Positions 11,001 through 21,918 of a DNA stretch of 64,000 bases are shown here, in pieces. Source of the stretch: Rhodeus uyekii (lineage: Eukaryota; Chordata; Actinopteri; Cypriniformes; Acheilognathidae); the NCBI GenBank assembly GCA_037043235.1, contig JAWRVZ010000158.1, forward strand, positions 62,001 through 126,000, read 5' to 3'. A program made the position numbers and the translations under genes. The notes under the pieces were generated by a model, which was not told the DNA's origin, ran no database searches, and saw nothing but the letters and a program-made list of their open reading frames with translations. Position 1 is the first letter of the stretch. The number at the start of each line of letters is the position of its first letter.

Positions 11001-14000
11001 CATGGAGATTTTAACAATGCCATTCAGTGCAGTGACTCACCCAATGTTACATTTCCCTTTAAGGCATTTCCATTCCTTTTCTAGGAAGAAAGTGGCCGTA
11101 GAGGAACAACATGCAGATGCTCTTTTCTAATTCAGTCATGTTCTTCCCTGTGGCCGTTGCTCTTATATTAATTCGCTGATACTAGGTTTAATTTGTTTCC
11201 ATAAATCACCATTTTAATTCATGTAATTCATTCTGTATATAACTGGTTAGCTTCTACTTTATTTTGCAGTAATTTACTAATAATTAAATCTATTAGAAAA
11301 CCTTTTTGAACAATATAAATAAAATTAAATTTATTTTAATAGTCGTTGTTTACTTACAGAGAGATATAATAGTACAAAATCATACTATAGGTATTAGCGT
11401 CTCTATTTAGTATGAACACCACTGTCAAAAAGTTTGGGTCAGTAAGATTTTATTTTTTAAAGAAGATAATGCTTCTATTCAGCTGTGGTGCATTAAATTG
11501 ATCAAAAGTGACAGTAAAGACATAATTTTACTAGAAATATAATAATTGCTGTTCTTTTGAACTTTATATTAATCAAAGAATCCTGAAAAAATGTGTCTCC
11601 GTTATCAATTATATTAAGAATAAATGTTTATTGAGCAGCAAATCAGCAAATTAGAATGATTTGTGAAGGATCATGTGACACTGAAGCCTGGAGTAATGAT
11701 GATGAAATTCAACGTTACCATTTATTCAATTAGAAAAGAGCTTTTTAAATCCATTCACTGTATTAGGATCAAATTAAAGTCAGCCATAGTGAGCACAAGA
11801 TACTTCTTTCAAAAACAAAAAAAGTATTTTTGCATGGTGGTTTATGTATATTATAACACTTCAAGTAAAACTCTTGCCAGATAAGACTAGTCATCATTAC
11901 AAAATCAGAATGAGAATGCAATCAGCTCGAAGTACTTGCATGCATATCAGTGGCATGCAGTAGTTTAAGTTTCTTTTGTGTTTTATATAAATATATCAAA
12001 TTTAAATCATGTCCTAGTTACACTTAATGTTGTCACATGTTTTCTGGTTAAATAAACATTACATTTATGCATTTGGCAGACGCTTTTCTCCATTGCATTC
12101 AAGACACACATTGACATTCTAATCAGTTCTTGCTTTCACTGAGAATCGAACCCTTGGCGTTGCAAGCACCACACTCTACTGTTAGAGCTTCAGGAAACAT
12201 AAAAAAAAAATTATTGTTCTGTTTTTTTAATTAAGTTTCTGTTTATTGAAACCAAGTATAAATCTCAATGTATTTTTCTTAAAGTGTTTTTGCATCCATT
12301 CCAAAATCATCACTAAAGGCAGTAACTAACTAAACAATACATTTTATTTTCGAACTGATGTTCAGCTGTTCTTTTTTAATAGTCAACTTATTTTCAGATC
12401 AACCACAGTAAACACTGGTCACGAACATGACGATACTTTTAGTTTTACCAAGCTGATTGCTCACTAAACCACCCGCCCACAGAAAGTTATAGAAGTGCTC
12501 AGACCTTTGCTGATCAGTCATCATGAGTCTGGTTACATCATCTGCATGCGTATGATGTGTTTTCATCTCTTTGTGTTATTCCTGCTGTGTTCAGGTGTTA
12601 CTCCCAGCTGCCAGCCTGCTGCAGTTGATGGATGTTCGACAGATTTGCTGTGACTTCCTGCAGACCCAGCTCCATCCCACCAACTGCCTGGGCATCCGAG
12701 CGTTCGCTGACCTTCACGCCTGCACAGAACTGCTCAGCCAGGCCCACGCTTATGCCGGTGAGCTCTCTTCTGTCTTGAGTCACCGTGGGATGGCTAACAC
12801 CTTGTTGAATAAGCACCCCACCAATATGTATATTTGTTTCAAACAGAGCAGCACTTCATTGATGTCATGGTCGGTGAGGAGTTCATGGCCCTCTCCTTGC
12901 AGCAGGTGTGCAGTCTGATCTCCAGTGACAAATTGACTGTGTCCACTGAAGAGAAGGTAATGCATTACCCAGATCGTTTACCTAGTCGTTTTCTTTTCTA
13001 ACTGTTCTCATCTGCGCATCTCAATTTCAAGGTTTCATCACATCACAGAGCCTTTTTTTTTATTTCAGCCTCGCATGATTTGTAAACCGCAGACGGTTGG
13101 TTTTTACACGTATGCTTTTGGAGACGGCGAGCCATCTGTCAGTCACACTGCATTAGCTGCTCTCTGCTTACGAGTAACTTGCGTCTCCAGTCTGATGGCA
13201 GCTGTCATCTGTCAGATGCCTCAGTGTCATTTGAGCAGCGGGACAGGCCTGCTGTGGCTGCAATATGCAGGGAAACATATAGTTCACTTTATTCTGGTCT
13301 ATTACACCCCCAGGTTTTTGAGGCCATGATCACCTGGATAAAGCACGATAAAGAGGCCCGTTTGGAGCACATGCCTAAACTCATGGAACATGTTCGACTG
13401 CCTTTGTTATCCAGAGATTACCTGGTTCAGGTACGACTGGTTGCAGTGTCATAGCGAGTTCTCTATATTTGTCATGATTGCACTTCTGGTTTTCTTTAAG
13501 CGTTATTTTTAGGATTTTAATGTGTATTTGTACAGATTGTTGAGGAGGAACCCTTAATAAAAAACAACAACACTTGTAAGGACTTTCTCATTGAGGCGAT
13601 GAAGTACCATCTTTTACCTGCAGACCAGCGGCACCTTATGAAGACCGACAGAACCAGACCGCGCACACCAGTCAGTCTGCCTAAGGTAGTACTACACTGC
13701 AACACAAAGATGCATTCCAAGATGCTGCACACATAATTACTATGAATAAGAAAAAAGGGCAACACAGAGTATGACAAAACATCTCACTTTCTAAAAAGAG
13801 GCAATCTGTAAAGTCATCATGTCAGTGCAGCTGCTTTTAGAAGCTGTGTTTCCCTTTGAAACAGTGTCCTGAGATTTAGGTTGCGACATTTGCATTGCTG
13901 TTGTAAATAAGGACAATACGCAGACACTTCGTATCGTATCGCACACAAACACTTCACCACTTTTCGATTTGTATTCTTTACTTTTCTTCACTTTCTTCCC

Positions 14001-17000
14001 TTTTTGTCGCCTGATTACCCTCACTTTCATTTTCACTTGGCACCTTTTAACGAAATGCCTATTGAGGGAAATTTGTTTCTCTCTCCCTTTAAAAATGAGT
14101 AAGGCACGTGTCGTCAAAAAGTGCAGAAGCACGACCAGTAGACAGTAGTTTTTTTCCAGTGAAATCAGAAACCTTCTGCCACATAGCCATCACTTCCTTA
14201 ATTTCGCTTGTAGAAATGTTTTCCTCTGGTTCCCCCTCCTCTTCGCCATTGCTGAGCTCTTGCAACACCTGCGTATGTTCATCATCTGTATCTCGCTCAA
14301 CTCCTCAGTCCACAGTTCCTCCTGATGCTCCTGCTGCTAGATCATTCACCGCGCTCATATTTATCCTCATTTTCATGCTTCATTTCCATGGTCATCGTGT
14401 GTTTCTTCTTCTCACTACCATCCTTACCACTCACTTTCTTAGAACTCATCACTATTATGAAGATAAATGCTCAAAATAGAGAGAAAATCAGCTACTCACA
14501 GGCGATGCGTGCAGAAGTCGGCAAACATGTGAAATGAACGTGCGTCGGCATCGGTCAGTACGCATGCTCGTATCTCGAATATTTACTCGTATCTAGAAGC
14601 AAAAATCTGCCCGAAGGCTTGCTCGTATCTTGGAATACTCGTATGTAGAGACGCTCGTATCGCGAGGTATTACTCTATTAAAACTACAGCAAAAAGGTTT
14701 TGTATTTTCTCACAGAGGTTGCTTAAGTGCATTTATTCAGCAACCACAATCGCAAACAGTAGAGTCAAGATCCATGTTTGGATTTATTACATGTCATCAT
14801 TGAGAAGGTTTGATTGCAGATTTAGATGCAGCAAAAACGCACAAGCGAGCCGGCTCGTGACAGAACACAAGACTGACTGAATTACAGTTTCATTGAAGTA
14901 AATATCTCAAATGGAGATCGCTGAACTCCAGCTTGTTTGTCTGTGTTTTCAGATCATCGGCGCATTTCCATAGTGTAGAGAGAGTGTGTGCGCATGGTTG
15001 CCAGATTTGTTAAGCAAAACATAGAGCAGAAAATTTATCTGATTGTGGGATTTCGAATCTTGACATCTGGCAACTGCACGCATTGAACGCTCATAGAGGC
15101 TTCCTAAAAACAAAACAAAAAAAACAGCGAAGACCTCCATTTAAAAAAAGTCAACCCGTTCTCACTGGAGTGTGTGGAGAAAGGTCCTCACACAACGCGT
15201 CTCAGAAATCACACAGGTATCGCACACCAGACTTGTCATTCTGTACTTGCGTTTTCAAGTTCAATACGGAAGACCAAAACAATCAATCAAATCACTAGAA
15301 CGCAGTCAAACGTTCTCTTCAAGAAAGAAAGTGTCCATCTTAGTCAGAGTCTGAAGCCCTTGATGACTTTGACTCTCCTGTGAAGATGGAGAGATGGATG
15401 GATTGATTTTTGTTGTGAATCATGCAGGTGATGATGGTTGTTGGGGGTCAGGCACCTAAAGCCATCCGGAGTGTGGAGTGCTATGACTTTCAAGAGGACC
15501 GCTGGTACCAGGTGGCTGACTTACCCTCCAGACGCTGTCGAGCAGGTTCCTCTCTGTTCTGTTCCTCAGCACTCCATGTGTGCTCCTCTCTTGGTCTGAC
15601 TCCCCGTGTGTCTCCTTTAGGTGTGGTGTATATGGCTGGTAAGGTGTATGCTGTGGGGGGTTTTAACGGCTCTCTGCGTGTGCGGACGGTGGATGTGTAT
15701 GATGGGCTGAAGGATCAGTGGAGCTCCGTCCCCAGCATGCAGGAGCGCCGCAGCACTTTAGGGGCGGCTGTATTGGGAGACCTGCTGTACGCTGTCGGGG
15801 GCTTTGATGGGAGTACAGGTATATCTTTGAAAAATGGATCTCACTACTGTAGAGCTGTACGATTCTGGATACATTAAAAATCACGACTGTTTTGGTGTAA
15901 CTTGGAGATGGTGATTCTCCCACAATTCTTAAGGAAAAACACAGACAACTAAACAAAATAGCATGCAAACTAGAAGTTCTGACAATTTATAAAATATGAA
16001 ATTTATTTGAATGAAGTAGACTTGTTTCATTATTGGATGAATGAGTGTTTGTGAACAAATCTTTTAAATTAATGATTCAATTTCTTTTTTAAACGCTCAC
16101 TTGTTGCCACTTCCTGGCGAATTGATAATACTATACAAAACTTTCAGAAGATGATTTACTCTTATTTTGAAACTATAGAAACTGTATGTGTGTGTGTGTG
16201 GTTGAAAATACTGTACTTTGGTGATGATCATACTTTCAAAGGTTAACCAAAGTCCCTAAAGTCTTTGGTTGAAGTAGTTTCACATCCCAAGCATCAGTGG
16301 AGCATGAGAAGCACATGTTTTGGCGCTGCCCATATCAATGAATGAGAGCCTTCACGTTGGAAGAAATGGGCATAAAAGACATAGCTGAATCATTTTCATA
16401 TAGGAATAAGATCACATGGATATTTGATTCGAGATTGCGATCTTTTAACAATGTGTCATGCAGCTACTACTGTTCAAAAGTTTATTATTCAGCAAGGAGG
16501 CAAACGTGACAGTAAAGACATTTATAACCATATGAAAGATTGCTATTTCAAATATAATCTGAATATATTAGAATGCAATTTCCACAAAGATATTAAGCAG
16601 CACAACTGTTTTCAACATTGACGTTTCAACAAATCAGAGTATTAGAATGATTTCCGAAGGATCATGTGACACTGAAGATAAAGGATGTTATATTAAAATA
16701 AAATAAATGTTTTTTTTTTTACAATATGACTATTTTTACTGTAATTTTGATCAAATAAATGCAGCTTTGGTTAGCATAAGAGACTTCTTTTGAATGGTAG
16801 TTTTTACATTTCTGTATTTTTACATGTCATTATCGTGACTGTTTGGTTTTAGTACACTTTTTCTTTTCTCGTTTTAAATGACTTTTGAATGCATTTCTGT
16901 CTCTGCAGGTCTGTCATCAGTGGAGGTGTATAACCCCAAGGCTAATGAGTGGATGTTTGTGGCTCCCATGAACACCAGGCGTAGCAGTGTTGGGGTGGGC

Positions 17001-19214
17001 GTGGTTGACGGTGAGCATTGTTGAGCACTCGCCACATTGAGGCATGCAATAATCAATTTGCAGTAGTGACAAAATCATTTGACTTTTTGGGTTTTGTTGT
17101 ACATCTAAACTTCTTTTGCGCACACTTTTGTCAGGTGATTTCACACAGTGTGTCTGATGATTGTACAGGAAAGCTTTATGCTGTTGGAGGTTATGATGGA
17201 GCGTCTCGGCAGTGTCTGAGTACCGTCGAGGAGTTTAACCCAGTCACTAATAAGTGGTGCTATGTGTCGGACATGAGCACTAGACGCAGTGGAGCTGGTT
17301 AGTTTCTCTTTGGACATTGGGTTCACTTTTATTGATTCTTACAGCTGACATCTCCATGTATTCACTGTGTCTGTGTCTGTGTTTGTACAGGTGTTGGAGT
17401 GCTCAATGGACAGCTGTATGCTGCAGGTGGACATGATGGCCCTCTGGTGAGGAAGAGTGTGGAGGTTTATGATCCTGCCTCTAACACCTGGAGACAGGTG
17501 TGTGACATGAACATGTGCCGAAGGAACGCAGGTGAGTAACTGCAGAAGAGACAGCAGGGTTCGACTTTTCATGGGCTTGTTCTTCAGATTTCAGATAAGT
17601 GTATTGGTCATTCACTAAGTTAAAATGTTATTTGTCTGAGAAAAAAAAGGATTGTAAATGTAATTTGTTCTAAAGCAATATTTGCATCATTAGATATGCA
17701 TCCATCCAAACTTGCGAATATAACGTAAATATCACAAAACATTTGCGAATAAAGCACCATTTCCATCTATTGACTCGAAGAGAACAAATCTTCACTTTCT
17801 GATAGCAGCCGATAAATATTACTAAGGAAAATGGAAGTTGATGGAGTAGGAGAAGCCATTGTATATAATAATTTTCATGTAAAGAAATATTAAAGAGAGC
17901 AGAGCGGGCACACGAAACACAATAAACACTGTCTAGACATTTGCTAATGTCTAGAACAGGGGTGGGCAAACTATTTGTCTCACGGGCCACATTGGTTTCT
18001 TAAAATTGACAGAGGGGCCGGAGTGAAGGTCGTACCTGTGCATTTACTTATAAGAAATCCTAGAAAACCTTAAAGTATAGTTTGGTCTTAAATCACTCGA
18101 CTGGGACACGTGAAATTACAACAAAACAATATTACTAAAATGTAATCGACAGAAAAACCATAATATGCAATGTGACTGAATCGTATATTTGCCTCAGCTC
18201 TAGATAATCACAGGCGTCCAATCACAACTGACCTCTGGAAAAAAGGGAACTAACCAATGACGTTTGAGGTTACTATTAAGAGAGCAAGCCCCGCTCCACG
18301 ACTGACAAAAAGTGCTCGCGCGAGCAAAAACAGCGGGCGAATGTCACGCCCGCGCGAGTGATTAAAATGAGCTTGCAGGTACCCGTATTTACGTGTAGCT
18401 CTGTTTTCCGCTCGCGGATGTAATTTACGCGCGCGCAAACATCAGTTTTGCGCTCGTTCTTTTTTAGCACGGAATTAACGCCATAAAGGGGGGTATAGAG
18501 GGGTTTGCGACACACGCCTACTCTCCACCACAGCTTCAGCGCCACTGCCGCTTGCAGCTGCGACAGAGTGACATTACAGGGAAATGTAAAATGAAGGATG
18601 TTTAATACAGATTCGGCAAGTTCGGCGGGCCGGATTAAAAAGCCCAACGGGCCGTAGTTTGCCCACCCCTGGTCTAGATTGTACAAAAAAATGTGTGCAA
18701 AGATGCTGAGAGTTAGGACTTTTTTTGGAAAGCGTTAGAAAATGTTTCTCGCACTCTGATATAATGCTCGTACACCGATTTGCTCGTATACTAAGTCACT
18801 CGTAAACCAAGGTATTACTGTACTTAAGGGAAGTTCTTAGGGTTTCTGACGTTTCACTGGTTGTTTTCTGCAACACTTATATTGAAGGAAAACCTAAGGG
18901 TGATCTTAAGGGAGATTTCCACTTGAGATACTTTATGCAGTTCTGAGTTCAGTGTGTTTGTCTCTAGGAGTGTGCGCTATAAGCGGTTTACTGTATGTGA
19001 TCGGAGGAGATGACGGGTCTTGCAACTTGTCCTCCGTGGAATACTACGACCCTGCTGCAGATAAATGGAGTCTCATCCCCACCAACATGAGCAATGGACG
19101 CAGCTACGCAGGTCTGTTTCACTCTTACAAACTCAACTTTAAATGCAACTAAAGCTAAACTAAACTGCTGTCTTGTCTATTTCAGGAGTGTCAGTTATTG
19201 ACAAGTCATTATGA
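7987..19214 (+). CDS. klhl3: Kelch-like protein 3, complete spliced CDS (15 exons, 589 aa)
   Basis: Joining 7987-8000, 8673-8798, 9931-10037, 10514-10635, 12595-12757, 12847-12956, 13314-13430, 13536-13685, 15428-15545, 15621-15818, 16909-17010, 17169-17297, 17391-17531, 18968-19111 and 19186-19214 gives 1770 nt with every phase matching: 589 residues against 587 in human KLHL3. BTB is about residues 45-155 (CUL3 binding, dimerisation), BACK about 158-260, and six Kelch repeats about 300-589 (VGG/AVGG motifs). KLHL3 is the substrate adaptor of a CUL3 ligase that ubiquitinates WNK kinases, which control Na-Cl cotransport in the kidney. The RRSS motif at residues 432-435 corresponds to the regulated Ser433 region of human KLHL3. 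Stretches such as LLQLMDVRQ and IKNNNTCKDF favour KLHL3 over KLHL2, as does synteny. The first two exons are the least certain. Confidence 0.92.
8399..8570 (-). repeat. tRNA-derived SINE in klhl3 intron 1
   Basis: On the minus strand the head folds as a tRNA. It has an A box (TAGCTCAAACCATAGAGG), a 5-bp anticodon stem TGGCG/CGCCA around loop CTTGCAA (anticodon TGC, Ala-like) and a B box (GGTTCGATTCC). The other end is the common fish tail (GCATTTGGC...CTTTTATCCAAAG). It is a SINE rather than a tRNA gene because the acceptor stem is absent and a tail is attached. Confidence 0.75.
8673..8798 (+). CDS. klhl3: klhl3 exon 2 (N-terminal region)
   Basis: Encodes the segment ending HMRKAFRLMNDLR, aligning with HMGKAFKVMNELR of mammalian KLHL3. 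The acceptor is a CAGCAG tandem; both sites keep frame. The donor (GTTGGT) is weak, but it gives the R-S junction seen in the family; a nearby GTAAAT at 8803 would put the next exon out of frame. Confidence 0.7.
9931..10037 (+). CDS. klhl3: klhl3 exon 3 (BTB, first part)
   Basis: Encodes LCDVLLVAGEVEVPAHRVVL and CSPYFCAMFTG, the classic BTB N-terminal half. Acceptor TAATCACAG, donor GTACTC. Confidence 0.92.
10140..10350. repeat. Angel-like foldback MITE copy (degraded)
   Basis: Contains ATTCTGTCATTGTTTACTCG, GGTAACCAAAGGTTTGG and TTGGGTGAGCTAACCCTTTA, the recognisable parts of the common cyprinid element whose clean copy is at 19736-19965. It lies in klhl3 intron 3. Confidence 0.55.
10514..10635 (+). 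CDS. klhl3: klhl3 exon 4 (BTB, middle)
   Basis: Encodes DMSESKAHHVEIRDVDGQTL through YIYTAEIEVSEDNVQ. Donor GTAAGT. Confidence 0.93.
11420..11845. repeat. Common cyprinid interspersed repeat (AGTTTGGGTCAGTAAGATTT family)
   Basis: Recognised from TCAAAAAGTTTGGGTCAGTA at one end, GGATCATGTGACACTGAAG inside and GAGCACAAGATACTTCTTTC near the other end. This family is very abundant in zebrafish and carp. Its class (probably a non-autonomous DNA element) is uncertain to me. Confidence 0.6.
12056..12200 (-). repeat. tRNA-derived SINE fragment in klhl3 intron 4
   Basis: Same family and orientation as 8399-8570. The tail ATTTATGCATTTGGCAGACG and a degraded tRNA-like head (GAATCGAACCCTTGGCGTTG in plus orientation) are visible. 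Confidence 0.65.
12595..12757 (+). CDS. klhl3: klhl3 exon 5 (end of BTB, start of BACK)
   Basis: Encodes VLLPAASLLQLMDVRQICCD through NCLGIRAFADLHACTELL. LMDVRQ is the KLHL3-type form of this helix. Donor GTGAGC. Confidence 0.94.
12847..12956 (+). CDS. klhl3: klhl3 exon 6 (BACK)
   Basis: Encodes QHFIDVMVGEEFMALSLQQV and CSLISSDKLTVSTEEK. The intron before it is only 89 nt. Confidence 0.93.
13314..13430 (+). CDS. klhl3: klhl3 exon 7 (BACK)
   Basis: Encodes VFEAMITWIKHDKEARLEHM through MEHVRLPLLSRDYLVQ. 39 whole codons, phase 0 at both ends. Confidence 0.93.
13536..13685 (+). CDS. klhl3: klhl3 exon 8 (end of BACK, linker to Kelch)
   Basis: Encodes IVEEEPLIKNNNTCKDFLIE, AMKYHLLPADQR and RTPVSLPK. 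The NNNTCKDF stretch is KLHL3-like. 50 whole codons. Confidence 0.93.
13686..15427. other. klhl3 intron 8
   Basis: 1.74-kb intron holding a decayed Tigger-like element (see 14100-14675). The remainder shows no gene or RNA I can support. Confidence 0.7.
14100..14675 (-). mobile_element. Decayed Tigger-like element with transposase N-terminal remnant
   Basis: The right end carries GCTCGTATCGCGAGGTATTACTC, a diverged Tigger-type terminal repeat, followed by TA. Reading inward on the minus strand, an ATG near 14449 opens a lysine-rich frame (M-S-S-K-K-V-S-G-K-D) continuing to a TMTMEMKHENEDKYERGE-like stretch. This resembles the start of Tigger/jerky transposases before the helix-turn-helix. Stops then break the frame. 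The opposite end was not found. Confidence 0.5.
15428..15545 (+). CDS. klhl3: klhl3 exon 9 (Kelch repeat 1)
   Basis: Encodes VMMVVGGQAPKAIRSVECYD through LPSRRCRAG. The donor is the weak GTTCCT; the next intron is only 75 nt and open in frame. Confidence 0.9.
15621..15818 (+). CDS. klhl3: klhl3 exon 10 (Kelch repeats 1-2)
   Basis: Encodes VVYMAGKVYAVGGFNGSLRV through LLYAVGGFDGST. Two AVGG Kelch motifs are present. Confidence 0.93.
16460..16815. repeat. Common cyprinid interspersed repeat copy in klhl3 intron 10
   Basis: Shares CTGTTCAAAAGTTTATTATT, GTGACAGTAAAGACATT, GGATCATGTGACACTGAAG and TTTTGATCAAATAAATGCAG with the copy at 11420-11845. Confidence 0.6.
16909..17010 (+). CDS. klhl3: klhl3 exon 11 (Kelch repeat 3)
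   Basis: Encodes LSSVEVYNPKANEW through MNTRRSSVGVGVVD. It contains the RRSS phosphosite motif (residues 432-435). Confidence 0.93.
17169..17297 (+). CDS. klhl3: klhl3 exon 12 (Kelch repeat 4)
   Basis: Encodes KLYAVGGYDGASRQCLSTVE through MSTRRSGAG. Donor GTTAGT. Confidence 0.93.
17391..17531 (+). CDS. klhl3: klhl3 exon 13 (Kelch repeat 5)
   Basis: Encodes VGVLNGQLYAAGGHDGPLVR through MNMCRRNAG. The CRRNAG stretch contains an arginine mutated in human PHAII, as I recall. Donor GTGAGT. Confidence 0.93.
17957..18671. mobile_element. hAT (Charlie-like) MITE in klhl3 intron 13
   Basis: Terminal inverted repeats CAGGGGTGGGCAAACT and AGTTTGCCCACCCCTG bound a 715-bp element. Flanks GTCTAGAA (17949-17956) and GTCTAGAT (18672-18679) are an 8-bp target duplication with one mismatch. 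The interior has GGGCCGGA/CGGGCCACAT motifs seen in this class. Long frames inside do not look like transposase. Confidence 0.85.
18690..18830. mobile_element. 3' fragment of a Tigger-like element
   Basis: Runs from GATGCTGAGAGTTAGGACTT to GTAAACCAAGGTATTACTG, matching the right end of the 5465-6984 copy (GATGCTGAGCGTTAGGACTT to GTAAACCGAGGTATTACTG). The left half is missing or lies beyond the adjacent hAT insertion. Confidence 0.65.
18968..19111 (+). CDS. klhl3: klhl3 exon 14 (Kelch repeat 6)
   Basis: Encodes VCAISGLLYVIGGDDGSCNL through MSNGRSYAG. The preceding intron carries a 715-bp hAT element. Confidence 0.93.
19186..19214 (+). CDS. klhl3: klhl3 exon 15 (last residues and stop)
   Basis: Encodes VSVIDKSL then TGA at 19212-19214. 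The 74-nt intron before it is short. Confidence 0.92.
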
Positions 19215-21640
19215 CTAAAAGTGTTTGGCAGCAGGCCTCTTCACACCTGCCGAGGATTGAGCTGTGACAGACAAACAGTGATTTAAGGCAGAATCCAGAT
19301 GCTGACAGGTGCTTGAAGCCCTCCATCAAAACCTGACTGCCTCACAAGCACACACACACACACACGCGCAGAGTCCTGAAAGTGCCATTAAGCTCAGTAA
19401 TTAAGAGAGAGGTCACATGGTCGCCCCCTACAGCGAGTATAAAATGAGACCTGGTTTATACAGGCCTGACGGAACTGAATCGCGCAGGACAGAGCGTGTA
19501 AGGCATGATACGCCCTGTGCGGACCGACTGCTATGGGAATTCGGGTGGTAGTTACGGTGCAGGTGAAGAATGTGCCAATAGAGGCCTTTCTCCCTGCTTT
19601 ACTACTGACTTACAATGCTCTGAACTCTGAGACTCGCATAAGATGTCAAAACTGACTCACCAGGCTAACAATAATGCTTACGACACCCTTTAAACTGGAT
19701 ATCACTGACTTCTGTTGTTTTGGGTACAGGGTTACTTAAAGGGACAGTTCACCCAAAAAGGAAAATTGTCATATTTTACTCATTACTATGTCGGTAACCA
19801 GACAGTTAACAGTGTGTATTTTCCTATTATGGAAGTCAATGGCTGCCATCAAATGTCTGGTTACCAACATTCTTCTTTTGTGTTGAACAGGAGAAAGAAA
19901 CTCGTACAGGTTTGGAACAACATGAGTAATTGAGGATTTAATGTTTGGGTGAACTGTCCCTTTAATATTTTATGTTTGAATATAAAGTATTATGGGAACA
20001 AGCCCATAAGTTTTAACCAGCTGCTTTCGTGCCATATAGTATTGAGAATTTTAACCAGAAACACCGTATGAATCTCACAGGGTAAAGGTGCGGTCGCAAA
20101 ATATTGCGTACTGTACTGATGTGTGAAGCACAGCTCCCATAGAAGTCACTTTTTTAACCAAGCAGGTTACGGTTACAAAATCTTTCGTCCTCAAAAACTT
20201 CCAGATTGCGTGGATTCTTATTGAAATGACTGGATTTTTGCAAAACAGTGCCAAAAGTAATTCATAATCGTATGGATTATGCTGTATGTTAGTTACTTGT
20301 ACATAGGCTTTTTTCATGATGCTGTTTGGTGTGCAGTCGTCCATGTTGGACACACAGACTCTTTCTTTTATAATAATAATAATAATAACTCTGCAGTCAC
20401 TGAAATAGCTCTGGCTTGCTGTCTCTGGTAAAATTGCACTGTTCATCTTAGTCAGTACAGTTCTGTTTCAATCGCAGGTAAATACTAAGACAGCAAATGT
20501 TTTTGAAAGAACGTTATTTATCCTGTTCTGGCCTGTGACACGAGCTGCTGGTTTCACTGGGTGTTTTGGATCTGTGATTCAACACAATTGGACATTTGAA
20601 GACTGTTTTATTTTATTTTAAAAATATGAAGTCTTCTAATGTTCTTTTCGTCATTATTGAGTCTTAGGCTCTGTAAAGCTTTCATTATGAAATGAAAACG
20701 TTGATGATGATTAAGAATTAAAACAGACGGCCCACGTTCCTAGCTCACATATCACAGATTAACCTACTTTGTTCATTTGGATATATATTGATATGAAGTC
20801 ACTCTATGCATTGAAACATTGATTATAATGTTTTCCGTTGTTCCCAGTGGTTCAGAGCTTATTTTGTGCTATGCCCGGTATAACCGCTGCCATTACATTT
20901 GATGTCTTTAAACATCATGATCCATAACTATTAAACTACAGCATTCCAGTGTGTTGCATCATCATTGGATTATGCAGGAATGTGGTTTGTGAACAAGGTG
21001 TTAATGTATTTCTAAACAAATGTATTAAATTAATCTTTGTTAAGAGAACTTGACTGTCATGTCTTAATATTGTTGACTGCCGGTGTTTAAACTTCCACTG
21101 GATGGCAGCGGTCAGTCAGGCATCGAGAAGATGAAAGTGAATATGATCTTGGCGATGTCATGGTAGGTTTGCATCAACCTCGTCAAATACACATATTCCT
21201 GCAGTACCGACGGTTGCAGTTTTACCACCACTAGTGATTTTGTGAAAGCGTCACCAAGCCCGTTTTACAGAGGAGCCCTGATTCCAGCGTCAAACAAACA
21301 GATGCAAAGACTAGACCCATGAAAATTATTATTGTTGTTTAAATACAACCAGATTTGTAATGGAAGAGCGGGCACCGCCATTTTAAATTAGCTTTCGTTG
21401 GCAGCGTTATTTATCTGTGCCAAAAACAGTGCATTGAGCTGCTGAATGTTGTATTTTTTTGCAACCCATTTTAATTGTATTCGACGTACTAAGTTTGCAG
21501 CGCAATTAATTAATGTTTATTGTACTTTGTGTCACGTGATATGAAGCGCTGCGGTTGATGAATCGAAACCAGGCGAACAGAAAATACTTTCGTTTTCACC
21601 GAGTTTAAGCTCGAATAAATATATATATAAATAAATAAAC
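19215..21640 (+). other. klhl3: klhl3 3' UTR (end uncertain)
   Basis: AT-rich non-coding sequence after the stop. Candidate poly(A) signals include ATTAAA around 20929 and 21026 and AATAAA at 21614-21619. A 230-bp Angel-like element sits inside. Confidence 0.5.
19736..19965. mobile_element. Angel-like foldback MITE with TTAA at both ends
   Basis: Left end TTAAAGGGACAGTTCACCCA and right end TTTGGGTGAACTGTCCCTTTAA-type complement are nearly perfect inverted repeats. The inner halves (GGTAACCAGACAGTT, AAATGTCTGGTTACC) also pair, so most of the 230 bp can fold back. This matches the abundant cyprinid Angel-type family. Confidence 0.7.
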
Positions 21641-21918
21641 TAATTAGGTTAAGTATTTCAAGAGAGCTATGGTTAAAACAAATCCATCACATGTTTACAA
21701 TTAAACTATTATTCCTGAAAATACGGAATTAAACTGCTAATTATTTCTCTCTCTCTTCAAGTCTGGTTTCAGAAGGGAAAACTCTTGACTTTCTCCATAG
21801 GAAAACTGATTTTTAACTAACTTTAACAACCTCGTTGATCACAGTAGGGCTGTATATCAATGGCATGGTCATCCCGCATTATTTCAACTTTTTAAATTAA
21901 AGCGGAACACTGTGAAGA

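Larger units (their letters stand above)
10636..12594. other. klhl3 intron 4 with two interspersed repeats
   Basis: Apart from the repeats at 11420-11845 and 12056-12200 I see nothing coding. Confidence 0.7.

Noticed and set aside
13791..14132. 113-codon Lys-rich minus-strand frame in klhl3 intron 8
   Set aside because: May be a further piece of the decayed Tigger element, but I cannot identify it as coding.
18276..18686. 136-codon minus-strand open frame in klhl3 intron 13
   Set aside because: Lies in the hAT MITE, including its terminal repeat, and shows no known domain.
7987..19214. Identity as klhl2 instead of klhl3
   Set aside because: Several positions (LMDVRQ, KNNNTCKDF, PVSLPK) and the hnrnpa0/fam13b neighbours fit KLHL3; the VIDKSL ending is closer to KLHL2 but is outweighed.
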